In this document: one piece after another, positions 39,011 through 62,733 of the stretch
Position numbering within the stretch: position 1 is the first letter of the stretch
Layout: each line of letters starts with the position of its first letter
Assembly: GCF_028389875.1 (NCBI RefSeq)
Contig: NC_084666.1
Location: 26,754,308 to 26,818,307 of the forward strand
Source: Rhea pennata
Taxonomy: Eukaryota; Chordata; Aves; Rheiformes; Rheidae
Direction: 5' to 3'
Length of the DNA stretch: 64,000 nt
The notes under the pieces: model-generated
The model's database searches: none
Told to the model about the DNA's origin: nothing
Seen by the model: only the letters and a program-made list of their open reading frames with translations
Position numbers and translations under genes: made by a program

Positions 39011-40811
39011 TAAATTCTGAAAGAATAAACATAAAACTGTAGTTAGTCTAGTATTTACTTTGTAAATATAGTGGCTAAATGTCAAGATGATAATTTGACC
39101 TGTCTATGATACCGAAACAGAAATTAATGGCTTGATTCACTGGTTCTTCTGCCATTCATATAGTACAGATCAAGTGTAGGACAAAAATGGGTAAGTTTCT
39201 AAACAATCTTTTCTGAATTTCAGGAAAAGGGAAACCATAGAAGTCTTTCTGTCTTCTGAGAGAATGCCATTAGTGCATGGTAAATCATACCATCTTATTT
39301 TTTAACCACACGTCAGAATCTCTTCAAGCATTAAACTCTGCCCCATCAGTGGCAACTTTACTCCTTGATAAAGCAAGGCCAAATTTACCACACTCTCAAG
39401 TGCTGGCTTTCCACATTCACAAACTTTTCCATTCTATGCAAGTAGATCCTGCTTAGTTATTTCCACATTTTAGTCCAGGATTATGCCTCCAGTTTTGCCT
39501 CTCTGTACCTGTGTCTATAGCTTTGCAAAAAAAGAAATGGATAAATGTACCAAATATTTTTCCATAAATAATCTGCAGTTTTTTTAAGGAAGTGCCTAAG
39601 TGTTTACATCTCAATACCAGTGTGAACTAGTTCTGCTGGAATTCAGTAAAACAAATTTGAGAATGGTTTGCACAAGTGTTCTGTGAAACCAAATATGAAA
39701 ACAATGGAAAATATTTTTGTCAAAGGTACTTTCAATATAGAGACAGAATCACTAGCATATCACTAGCAGGAGGACAAAGTGATCATCTAATTTACCTGTG
39801 ACCTGTTCATGAAAAGCATTAGGAAGATGATTCATTTGCCATAGTCTCAGGCAGTTTCTGCAGATTAAGCTTCTGTGTAAGTGCTTGGAGTATCAGGGCT
39901 CTCTGCCACAGTCATTGGTGGTCTTCTCTCTCGAGAAGGATTTTGCAGGCATTTCAATGAACAATTCTGAATAATGACTGGACAACAACCAAGATCATAA
40001 AAATATGCGTTGAGAAGGAAGACACACTAAAACGCTGATGAAATAATTTATTGACATTTATTTCATTCAAATTTCCCTTTATCTGTTTCTTTTTCCTAGC
40101 CCTATCTACAACCACACTCATTTTCTCTACCACTGTCTACTGGATTTGGCTCTTGTTATGCCTGCACACACATCTCTGTTTCCTCTTGATGGCTTGATAT
40201 TTCCAATATTATATTTTGAAACATCTTGTGCATTCTGTGTTTCATTGCTATTATAAAAATCGTAGGTTCCTGTAAGACTAGAAGCAGCAAGTAGATTTAT
40301 TTGGCCAGATAAAATTGCTGAGATTTTTATTTTGCTTGCTCAGATACAGTTCTGCCTTTCAGGAGATGTTTTTAGGAGTTATCTTTGCTTTGTATGATGC
40401 TTTTCTGCAGTGACAGCAGGCTGTGGTTTAGTGGCAATTTTAAAATCTAGCATTACTGTACATTACAAACAGTGCAATAGTGTTTTGGACAGTTACATCT
40501 CTTTAAGAAAAAACAAGATGACATTCCTAGTTTTCTCTCTTTGTTGTAGCAACCTGTTCTTCCTGTTACTTTGACAAAGATTCAAGATCATAATCCACTC
40601 AGTCTTCTATTAAAAAAAAACATTCATTTTGGATATTAGTTTGAAAACATATATGATCAAAATATGTTTCTTGAAACAAATTCATATTTTCACTTGATTT
40701 ACTAGGTCTATTAAATATTTGTGTTATTGCTTTCCAATTACTCTCTAATATATATGTAATTTATATTGAACCTATACAATACTGTGAAGACAAGATTTTT
40801 TTTAATTACCA
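39011..40811. other. intergenic, downstream of YIPF7
   Basis: AT-rich with no recognised coding sequence. It lies downstream of the YIPF7 stop codon on the minus strand and may include distal 3' UTR. Confidence 0.5.
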
Positions 40812-40817
40812 TTTATT
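40812..40817 (-). terminator. YIPF7: candidate YIPF7 polyadenylation signal
   Basis: The canonical hexamer AATAAA reads on the minus strand about 270 nt after the YIPF7 stop codon. It is the first canonical hexamer I noticed downstream of the stop in the coding orientation. Actual usage cannot be told from sequence. Confidence 0.35.
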
Positions 40818-41083
40818 TTGTAATTTCCTACTTCTACTACCTTCTGAAGACAAGTGTTTCTTCTTTAAGCTGTAAGACTTTAAAACACCATTATGGTGTC
40901 TTCCTGTTAGTTTGGTTTTTTTTAATTTCATTATCAGCCATTAAGTGAATCAAAGGTAAACTGCATAATCTAATTCTGTTAATGGAACTAAAAGCAGTTC
41001 TAGGCAATAAAAAATAAGCAAATAACCCCTAACCCCACCAACAACCACAAACAGACTGTAATAACGCTACTACAAAATACATC

Positions 41084-53771
<12,688 letters not shown>

Positions 53772-54487
53772 TCTGGTGAGAAAAGAGATTTAAAACATTG
53801 ATAAAATAGCCTTACAAACAAGCTGGAATCTGTTTTTAGTTGTCTTAAACTGAAATGAAAATAGTAGATCTTATAGCCACAAACTCATGAAAACTTTCTG
53901 TAGCCACAGTAGTGACAAAATGGGAATCTTGGCTTTCTTTGTTACAGAAATAAAAATTAATCTTCTGCTACCTTGCCAGTGTATATTAGTTTACTAGTGT
54001 TACAAGGATGGGAAAAAAAATTACTCTCCAATGACTTCTTGACTTTCAGTTGACTTTTTGTCTTGTTAGTATTATCAAAAATAACTTGGTAATTTGTAAT
54101 TTTACAAGATGTATCGAGGAAATTGTTGTTTAATACAGTTCATTCTCCTTTTTTAAAAAGCATATCTTAATGCTTAGAAGTTAATTAGACAAATTCTTAC
54201 CATTAAAAAAGTATTTGGATTTCATAGACAATTATTATTTTTAGCTACTGTGTTTGCTATATTATATCTGAGCATCCTAAAACAATGAAAAATACAAAAT
54301 ATTCATAGAATTATGTGATTTCTATTTAATAATATGCAGAATATACAGAAAAGATTTTTGCAAATCTCTTTGTAACATAAAAGTCAAAAGATTAATATTT
54401 CATCAGGGACCTTGAAATGCTGCATATTCAATAGTTTCCAATCATGTCCTATAATCAGACTAATCATGGGAATCCAATTCCTTCATT

Positions 54488-54513
54488 AGTTCAAAGTAGC
54501 AGTTCAAAGTAGC
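54488..54513. repeat. 2 x 13 bp tandem duplication
   Basis: AGTTCAAAGTAGC occurs twice in direct succession without a mismatch. Confidence 0.9.
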
Positions 54514-54587
54514 AGTCATATAACGTTATTTTCTTAACTGCTGACCAATCATGCAGGATTTCCATATTTAGAAAAAATATATATTGT

Positions 54588-54643
54588 ACATATAAATTCA
54601 AATAAAATAAATTTACTAAATTATTTTATTTGAATTTATATGT
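54588..54643. repeat. perfect 23-bp inverted repeat, 10-nt loop
   Basis: The arm at 54588-54610 (starting ACATATAAATTC, ending AATAAAATAA) is exactly complementary to the arm at 54621-54643, with ten bases between (ATTTACTAAA). All 23 pairs match and the symmetry ends sharply at both outer bases. The arms are almost entirely A/T, so stability in RNA would be modest, but a perfect 23-bp stem is unlikely by chance even in AT-rich DNA. It may be a young inverted duplication, a small palindromic element, or a hairpin transcribed in the YIPF7 5' region. Confidence 0.97.
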
Positions 54644-55135
54644 GAGATTTCACACCAGTTATATATTTAATAAAGATTTTTACATGGAATAAACCTTAGA
54701 AAATTTTAGTTGGTACCTCTCCCACTATAGTTCAAATCTAGAATGTCTGTAATATTCCTTGCTATTGCTATAAAGAATGAAAAAATTACCAAGTATGCTG
54801 AAATTCTATGTGCTACAGTTCATGAAACAAACTTATTTTCAAAGAATTTGGAGTTAAGGTTACTTACTTTTTAATGCATTCAATGAAAAATCCCTTCTGT
54901 TGAGGTTACATGCTGGAAACACCTAAAATATCCTCTTGCTTTAACAACAGGGATGAGCTTAGTGCTATTTATAAGGCTCTAAATTTGATCTTTGAACAGA
55001 TGCATACGAAGGAAAAAAACCAACCACTGTCAATATCATGGGAAGCATTTAACAACACATGCAAACGTGTTACTGACAACGAGCAGAAAAGGATAGGAAT
55101 CTTCAAGGAAATCAAAGTCAAGTAAACAAATACTT

Positions 55136-55153
55136 TATATATATATATATATT
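55136..55153. repeat. (TA)n microsatellite
   Basis: A short alternating TA run in AT-rich sequence. Confidence 0.85.
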
Positions 55154-55220
55154 TAACACCAACGTTAATTAAGATTGCAGTTTAGAACTTGTGCATTAAG
55201 TACATATTTACATACGTTCA

Positions 55221-55610
55221 TGTGGGGGTCTGCTTCCAGGAGATGTTCCTGCAGGACGGCCCGGGGACCACACGCAGCCTGCAAAGCCAGTCCCCGTGGC
55301 CGGTGGTGGGACCTGCCCACCACCCGGGCAGAATCGAGTGCTCCCTGGCACCGTGCCAGCAGATGGGGCAGAGCAGAGAAGGCTCTAGGGGACCAGGTCC
55401 CCTGGCGGGTCACAAGCCTGGGCTCTGTCCCTAGAGCCCGCTCCTGGCCCCGCTGCTTCCCAGCCATTCTCCTTCAGCTCCAAACAAGGCTGCCTGAAGG
55501 TGTCTTCCAGCGCAGCCCCCACCGCTGCGTGACCACAGCACGTCTCTAATAAAAGATGATCGACCCCAAGCTGCTCTTTGAGGGCCTTTACTGTGCATGC
55601 AGATAACACA
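55221..55610 (+). mobile_element. GC-rich LTR-like block
   Basis: A sharply bounded GC-rich island in AT-rich DNA begins TGTGGGGG (55221) and ends TAACACA (55610), so its termini form a TGTG/CACA inverted repeat as in LTRs. An AATAAA hexamer lies at 55548-55553, about 57 bp from the end. The order AATAAA, TCGACC, GTGCATG, ACA parallels the end of the LTR-like block at 24.6 kb. The flanking pentamers (GTTCA and GTTAT) match only partly as target duplication. No TATA box is evident. Alternatives are a GC-rich lncRNA last exon or another retroposon. No coding frame within it is recognised. Confidence 0.3.
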
Positions 55611-55904
55611 GTTATTTTTTTAATGCAATGTCCAGCTCATGATATCCCTTCCATTACATGTCCCTCTATGAAAAAAACATTGCACAGTCCCAAACTACCC
55701 TTTTCTGTGCCTGATTACTAGAATGCCCTGATTACTAGAAAACTTGTAATAGGTTATGGATTTTCAAACAGGGTATTTAAACCTTGAAGACAGATTTCTA
55801 TTTACACACACTTCAGAATCAGATACATAACCTACTGTAACAAGTGCTGCCTTTTCCCCTTATTTATTGGATAGTTTCCCAATAAACACTTGGCTGGTTA
55901 ATTT

Positions 55905-56045
55905 AAGGAAGGGGACATTAAATAGGATGCATTATCAGGCCATTAATCTGTGCCTCAGGTCCATATTAAATTCTGCGAGGTGGAAGGCCAAATGACTTTC
56001 ATTTCATTAGGAGAATAATCATTCCCTGTTAATACAGGTCCTAGA
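55905..56045. other. possible conserved non-coding element
   Basis: Non-repetitive sequence with motifs such as CCATTAATCTGTGCC and TTCATTTCATTAGGAG and ATAATCATTCC. The texture resembles deeply conserved enhancer-like elements. It is judged by eye only. Confidence 0.22.
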
Positions 56046-57240
56046 ATTCTTTCAGAAAAGTAAAATATAGGTCATTTTAAATAAGAAGAATGAAAAAATG
56101 TTAAGTTTTCACTACATACACATGTCCAAAAATGATTATAGAACTGAAAGATGGGAAGAATTAAAAAATACAATACCTGTTTCTGCTAATTAAGGGTAAT
56201 TTAACTATGATATTTATTAGGCCTATTATTAAAACTACCTCTTGTGCTATTAAACTTCTCTCCTGCCATTTCCAGAATAACAATCTGTACTGCTACACCC
56301 ATCAAAGTGAATTTTCAGTTTCAATTCTTAGCAAAGGGCTAACATCAATGTTGTCTAATCATCTCAGTTTAGATAATGTGGCTTTGTTTTTACCAGATCA
56401 TTGCGGGAAAAAGTGTTTGTTAAGATGTACAGAATTAAGTTCTATCCTTCGGGAAAGTGATTAAAAATATATGTATTTTTAGGGATGGAGTTGGTTACTC
56501 CAAATGACTTGATTACTTTTGTTACTTTCAATTAGAAAATGTTACATACTTTTATATATAGTTACATAAAAGTTCACATATAAATTATATATATGCATAC
56601 TGGCTACCAGATAAGAATGGAAAATAATTATCACGCAAAGCACTTGGAAGGAGGATTTTATAAACTGAAAAACCCTCCCAAATCCCCCCCAAAACCTGAT
56701 AGTGAGCAATGATTGAAGAATATTTTAGTAGCTGTTTCATAGTTGCAAAAGAAAGTCAGTTTAAAAATATTAGTGTTTTGAAATATGAAAGTAAAATTCA
56801 AATATATAAACATATTATATATACAATTAAAATATCTATTATATATGTATATTACATGAATATTCCTGTGTATATAGGCATATAAATCTAAAATAAAAGG
56901 GAAGATGACGTTAATTAGAAATTATGATGCAAAAAAATGATTAAAAAGAATATGAGATGAAGTATTTGATAGAAAAGAACAGAAATAAAGAGTTTTCAAA
57001 TGTGCTAGGAGCATGTAGAATCACAGCAGCCCTGCCGGTCTCCTATCAGATGGAGAACGAAATGATGATTAAACATTTTCCATGCAACGGCAATGTAAAG
57101 GGCTTGTAAAACTGCTACCAGGAATTTAAAAATTTTGCATCTAAGAGTTTTAAAAGAACTGTTCAAGGCCTTCCTACACTACTGACCTGCAAAACAATGG
57201 GAAAGTTTAAGAAGATTGAAAGAAAGAAAGAAAACATGCT

Positions 57241-57415
57241 ATTTTGTAAAAGGCTAAATGACTTGACCTGAATAAATAGTGGCCCATCAACATGAGATTA
57301 ATTCAAGCAAATTATAGGCTTAAATAATAAATAACTGAACCAATGAAGCTAATCAGCATGAAATTATGGAAATTAGGTCATTTCAAGCTAATTTGATTAT
57401 TTTTAATGAGTATTC
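57241..57415. other. possible conserved non-coding element
   Basis: Clustered TAAT/ATTA-type homeodomain core motifs (for example GAAGCTAATCAGCATG and TCAAGCTAATTTGATTA) in a non-repetitive stretch. No alignment was available to test conservation. Confidence 0.2.
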
Positions 57416-57939
57416 TAGTTGAGAAAGGTAACCATCGATGTAATTATATCTATATTTAACACAACGCATTTTACTTGATTTTGCTTCAATATATATAAAA
57501 CCATCATAATTTAATCCAACATTCATATGGATTAAATAATTGCTATCTGATGTGTCTCAAATATAATTGTAAAAGAGATGGGATATTTCTAGTGATGTCT
57601 TACAGGACAAAAGCTTTACAAACCTAATCAAGCAGACACTTTGGATCAAAATCTACCAGTCAAAGAACTAGTTACAGGGTAATTTGATCAGAAACTGCAA
57701 GGACAAAACAGAAAGTAAATAATAAAAAAATCCTTCAAGTTACTAGTCAAAAGTCCAATAAAATTCAGAGTTGAAAAGCTTCAAAGTTTTCAAGTGACAG
57801 CTGACCACAAGAAAAGTTTCCCAAAGCTTCTGGTGAGTTTCCTGCAACAGGACATCTGAAAATCAAGAGGAGATATTATGTTGTAGTTAAGATGCAGAAT
57901 TAATTCAGTGACAGTGCTTGACCTGTGTTCATCCAGAAT

Positions 57940-57980
57940 TACAACCTAGATCACACAGGTCCTTCCTAGTCTATGAATAA
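57940..57980 (+). mobile_element. possible ancient CR1 3' tail
   Basis: CCTAGATCACACAGGTCCTT followed by CCTAGTCTATGAAT resembles the end of diverged CR1 elements ('..tagatgatca.aggtcccttc.agtc...tctatgaat'). It is short and heavily decayed. Confidence 0.35.
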
Positions 57981-59649
57981 GAAATGAATTTACTCAGAGA
58001 CAGGCCTGAAGATTAAATAAACCTTTCGCAGATGAAAAATATAAGGCTTAAAAGGATCTGAGAGAGGCTAAGAAAAACAGATGTGTTCATGTTCACAATA
58101 AGGTAACTGTAGCAAATGTCAAACCTTGAAGATGGAAGGTCATTTGCGATGAAGAGAGCAAGTCAGTAGACTGAGCAAAGGGAGACCTGAGCTGCACACT
58201 CCTTCACGTACCTGTTGATTCCATCATTCATTGACACAGCTCATCAGAGAAGGCTGTCACAGGTGCATTAACATGAGGAAAACATAATTTGCTGCACTTC
58301 AAGGCTTTATAACAGAATGTGAATGTAATGTCATTTTCTCTGATTGACAGGTACACAGAAAGCTAATAATCTAGGGAAAAATGAGTTTAGAGATGGACTA
58401 ATTATTCCAAATGAAACAGAAGTGAAGCTGATTGAAAAGATACATGTAGTTTATGAAAAAGTGAGATTTTTCTATAAAAAGTCCAATTTTTTTCTAAACT
58501 GAACTATTAAAGCTTTTTTTCTCCCTACTTCTTCTTCATTTTCCTAATTTTCCACTATTTTAAAAAAAGAGAAAGTAAAACAGACAAAGCAGGAAAAAGT
58601 GAAATAACATCAGTTTTCAAAAACTGTCATTCTCCACTTTTTTGTCAAAATAAGAGCAACTATTGGAATATTTTTAATGTATATTTATTTATAATGAAGC
58701 ATTTTTATTAAACTAGATCAAATAAAATGAGATAGAAAAGGTCATAGAATTCTGGCTAGAGAATCAGATTTTTTAAGCCTACATTTTGTATTCAAAGCCA
58801 CACAAAACTGAGGGCCATGGCAAATCCTTAAAAATAGTTAGTCAATTATTCTATAGTTTTTTCAAATGCATCAATTAATCACATTAAGGATTAATTCAGT
58901 AAGCCTTAAGCTTAATTACTTACATTTACAGCCCCTATTAATAATTTTATAAGTGAGTCATTATTAAAATATGTTACCAAAGAGGACAGGAAAGTTTAAT
59001 TGCAAAGAAATAAACCATTTACTGCTTCCACAAAACATTTTTTTACCAAAATTATTTACTCTATAAAATGTCTACTAAACAAATCATATGCATAGAGGCC
59101 TCCAACACATACTTTGTAATACCTAAATTATTTCCTGTGAAAGTTCTTTAAAGGGTGCGTAAGTGGCCAAAAAAAGGCAGAAAATCTAAAACAGGCAGTG
59201 TTTTCCTTCTTTTTATATTGAGCAGTTTGTTAGACTTGAACAAACAAGTGAGAAGGTATGGTGTCCTGCATGAGTGGTTTTATGGATCAATACTCGCTAG
59301 CAGTTAAAACCACAAACCCAGTCTTAGGAGTTATTAGGAAAGGAAAAAAGAATAAAACAGAACATCATTATACTACTGTATAAGCCCTTGATTTGCACAC
59401 AGCTTTAATACTGTGTGTATTTCCAGTTCCCTCATCTCAGAAATGGATAGCAGAACAGTGAAATGCTGAGGAAAGCAAGAAAAGTAGGTATGGAACAGGC
59501 TCTGCAAGAAGAACAACAAAGTCAGCAAGGACTCCTTGGTCTGGAATAGCAATAATGGGGCGTGAGTGTGTATGTGGGGGAGAAACATATAGGCTGACAA
59601 AATTATGAGTGGCATGGAGTGGATGGGCAAGGATGGACTGCTTATTCTC

Positions 59650-59840
59650 TCTTCCAAAAGAAGAGCAAGGCATTACAAAGTGATGGTACCAGATTCGTGA
59701 CAAGGACAAAGGTAAGAGTTCTTCATACTGTGGGTAACAGACTTGTGGAGCTCCTTGCCAAAGGAAATCATGTGCATTGAGTATCTCGCACGATCCTGCA
59801 CAAATTCGTGAAAGAGAAATTCGCAGAGCATGACTAAATG
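59650..59840 (+). mobile_element. ancient CR1/L3-type LINE fragment
   Basis: TGTGGAGCTCCTTGCCAAAG at about 59744 followed by GAAATCATGTG and CCTGCACAAATTCGTG matches the old CR1/L3 phrase that encodes a W.SLP..V-type segment ('tgtggaactcactgccacaagaggtcatt...ggacaaattcatgga'). The frame is lost. The minus-strand open frame across it is antisense to the element and not a gene. Confidence 0.5.
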
Positions 59841-60130
59841 CGCAGAAACTGGTAATAGTAGGATACTGGGAAGGCATCAGGGGACGCATTCATATTCATG
59901 TACTCAGTCATTGCCCTTGCTAAAGACAGGACTTGGGGCTAGACAAACTTTCTGGATTGACTCATTACAGCCACTCTTAATGTTTATGAAGGAGGAAAGC
60001 AAATAAAAAAAAATAGATTCAAATCAAAGCAAAAGAACAGAAAACCATCACACAAGACTAACTTCTTTATCTCTGTGTGGGATGTATCTGTTGGCCTACA
60101 ACAATTATCAAAACTACTGCTTTGCTATTG

Positions 60131-60187
60131 CTTCAAATACTTCTTCCACCTTCAAATACCTCTTCCACCTTCAAATACTCCTTCCAC
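60131..60187. repeat. 3 x 19 bp minisatellite
   Basis: Three adjacent 19-bp units, CTTCAAATACTTCTTCCAC at 60131-60149 and near-identical copies at 60150-60168 and 60169-60187, vary at only a few positions. Confidence 0.93.
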
Positions 60188-60225
60188 TCAGCTTTTGCTT
60201 CAGATCAGATTCCCTGTTCTCATGT

Positions 60226-60257
60226 TCGGTAGCTAACTGTTCTGAGTTAGCTACCGA
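60226..60257. repeat. 13-bp perfect hairpin
   Basis: TCGGTAGCTAACT (60226-60238) and its exact complement AGTTAGCTACCGA (60245-60257) flank a 6-nt loop GTTCTG. The stem includes six G/C pairs. It lies 38 bp after the 19-bp minisatellite. Confidence 0.93.
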
Positions 60258-61414
60258 CCCACACTGCATACCAGCCCCCAAGCATTCACCACTTACCAAT
60301 GCACTGGCAGCAGAAAGAATCTGAAACTGGATTAATGGATATACCTAGATTAATGACTTCCAAAAAAGTGAATGGAATTTTTCCTGATTTTCCAGAGCTT
60401 CTCAATTTAATTTCTTTCCTATATTATAGCCTTCTGTAATAGGATGGGTCATTTCCAAAAGAAATCTAGAATTCCTGTGCCTTATCTGCAAAAGGTATTG
60501 AAGAGCTTAGTTTCTGTTCGTTGGAGGAACTGTCTGAAGATGGATATGTTAAAAAAGGCATTTCAAGTCTACTTGTGTTAACAATGTTTCTTATGAGAAG
60601 AAAAATAATTTTGAGAGAAAATTTTGTTCTGTAGTATCACAGTTATCAAAGCCTGATTGTTAATGGGTTTACACCTTGTGGCTGACATCTCTAATTTACC
60701 TAGACTAAAATGTCTATTGAAGCTTTTTCTGCGGCTTAAGCATATGTAAAAGCTTGTTCTCAGGCTGATTTGTTGGTTCTTTAGTGTCTCATAAGTTTGA
60801 GTTCATGTTTTAATCTTTATCTCAGTGGAGGTATGAACAAGATTTCTCACCTTCCATTTTCATGAAACCTGCAGAAACTTAATTGTCATTTGGAGCACTG
60901 CCTCTCTGTTCGATTAATTCAAAATTAGCCAACAGATTCAAAAGTTACTGTGGAGAAAGATAGAATAGGTACATAAGCAGCATGGTCTGGTAGGCTTGTA
61001 GCTATAGAAAATCAAGATTTTAACATTATAAACCAGCCATTTTTAAGTTTTTTTGTCATATCCTTTCTGTTGTGACACAGTCTAGCTCAGTTTCAATCCA
61101 TCTTCTTGCAGAGAGATCAAAATATAGGCACATAAAGTAAAATATGTTTTTACATTCCAGAAGAACTCAAATTCAGAATATGGATTTTCCTCCATCACGA
61201 TTGAGGAAAAAGAAAGCAGAACTATTGGATCTTGAGGTATATCGGTTTCAAGTGTAGGTATCTAATTTTGTTGCCTTGTCTTTGCATTAAGTTAATAGCA
61301 CCTATACTTCCAGGTACATGGAAGCAATAGTTAATGTGTAGTAAAATATAATCATTTTTCACTCTTTTGTAGGGCTTTTATTCAATAGATCATTAAGTAT
61401 TTTATGCAAGAAGT
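60258..61414. other. intergenic, no gene recognised
   Basis: AT-rich sequence with no supportable feature. Confidence 0.5.
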
Positions 61415-61540
61415 CAGTATCATTATTGCTTTATGCTTGAAAAGGGAGATTAAGTGATCTTTTTAAACTCACTCAGCCAGCAACAAAGCTGGGGATGGAA
61501 TTTTAAGTTTCTGAGACCTAGGCCAGTATTTTTGCTATTT
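61415..61540 (+). mobile_element. ancient MIR-like SINE 3' portion
   Basis: The segment AGTATCATTATTGC, then GAAAAGGGAGATTAAGTGAT, then CACTCAGCCAGCAACAAAGC, then TGGGGATGGAATTTTAAG follows the MIR consensus phrase by phrase ('tattattatccc', 'gagaggttaagtgac', 'cacacagctagtaagtggcagagctgggattcgaac') through GACCTAGGCCAGTA. It is diverged but collinear for about 120 bases. Confidence 0.6.
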
Positions 61541-62624
61541 TTCATAGATTTTTTTTTTCAATTAAAAAATCTGTGGCAGTTGTATATAAGACTATGAACA
61601 AGCTTAAAATAAAATGTGATTTATTTAAACAAACACAACAAAGATACTCAACTTTTGAGAAGGATGTTGCATAATAGTTGCTTTTCATAGGGCTCTTAGT
61701 GGAGTAACAAAACTGCAACACTGCATCTTGCATAATCATAATGATTCTGCTGAAATTGTACTGGGAACAGGAGACATGGTAATATTTCAGCAAATAAATT
61801 TTGTCTATGTGGAGGTCATAAAGCTCCTAAGGACAAATTCTAATTATTTCTTTAGAATAGCACTCTTAGGCTCTATAAGCTATAAATATTTCAAAAGAGC
61901 AGCTGAGGCATTTTGTGTCAATGATCTATAGATCACAAGTTGCCTAAAGGAAATGTTAACTCCAGCAAGCGAATTTTACTTTTTGGAAAAATACATAGAT
62001 GGATTTGATATCCCTAAAAGACTCCTCAGGTAAAATTGCAACTTCCTTTCTGTGCTTGAAGTAATTATGATTAGAAAGTGTAGCCTGGCTTAGAGCCTTA
62101 CAAAAAGTAGAAAAAAGATGTTGGAATTGTAAAGTAGGCTATGAAACTCTGGAGATGCATACTGCTTTGTTCATATTACTTTGTGTATAGGTTGTTTAGA
62201 AAATAAATGTTATACTAAGTGAAAAGTATATAGAAGAAGACTCGGTCGGTTATTTTCTTCCCACAGGAGGAAATAAATCCAAATCTTGGAAACAAACCTA
62301 AAGCAGCAGAGAAAGCTTTTGCTAACAATAAATCTGGAGCTCTTATTAATTTCTATTTAGCTGAGTATATCCTGAGTTTGCCAAAAGTCAGACAGATACA
62401 ACACAGATCCTTTACGCTACTAAGAGAGAGAAAGGAGATAGTGGCATAGAGTACATTCCTTTGAGCAACAAAAATTGTGTTTGAAGAAAGGACCAGCTAG
62501 GTCTAACCCAATTTGAATAGGAAAAAGAGATACAAGCCACACTTGTCCAAAAGCAAATTAATATTCCATCCAATGTTGGATGCCAAAATGGAGCAACAGA
62601 GATCTGTGAATTTCTGATTCTTAC

Positions 62625-62733
62625 CAGCCAGGGTCATCCAGGATACAGGCTTGTCAGGGCACCGAAAGTACACCCAGTGGTAATCCAAGCAACAGATTAG
62701 TGCAGCAGCCCACGCTGTAATTAAAGGCTTCAT
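62625..62733 (-). other. candidate minus-strand exon, unidentified
   Basis: From an ATG at 62733-62731 the frame reads MKPLITAWAAALICCLDYHW and then VYFRCPDKPVSWMTLAG, ending at a good donor (CTG|GTAAGA). Beyond the donor the frame soon becomes AT-rich. An acceptor-like TTTAATTACAG at 62715 would instead give a 90-nt internal exon in the same frame. The hydrophobic start with Cys residues resembles a signal peptide. I recognise no family. The phase at the donor (1) is not the phase needed to extend YIPF7 in frame (2), but the segment could be a non-coding 5' exon of YIPF7 or an exon of another gene. Confidence 0.22.

Larger units (their letters stand above)
53773..55220 (-). other. YIPF7 upstream flank or 5' intron
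   Basis: Because exon 1 begins with a splice acceptor, this stretch is probably intron of the YIPF7 transcript. It is AT-rich with a 13-bp duplication (54488-54513), a long hairpin (54588-54643) and a TA run (55136-55153). No 5' exon could be identified. Confidence 0.5.
55611..59649. other. upstream flank of YIPF7, AT-rich, no gene recognised
   Basis: No supportable exon. Contains a (GAAA)n run at about 57218-57234, a possible CR1 tail at 57940-57980, and two segments that look like conserved non-coding sequence (55905-56045 and 57241-57415). Confidence 0.5.

Noticed and set aside
55165..55609. Multiple open frames in the GC-rich 55.2-55.6 kb block
   Set aside because: Open in both strands and several frames because of high GC. 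Composition is Arg/Pro/Gly noise.
59437..59889. 150-codon minus-strand open frame
   Set aside because: It runs antisense across an ancient CR1/L3 LINE fragment and has no similarity of its own.
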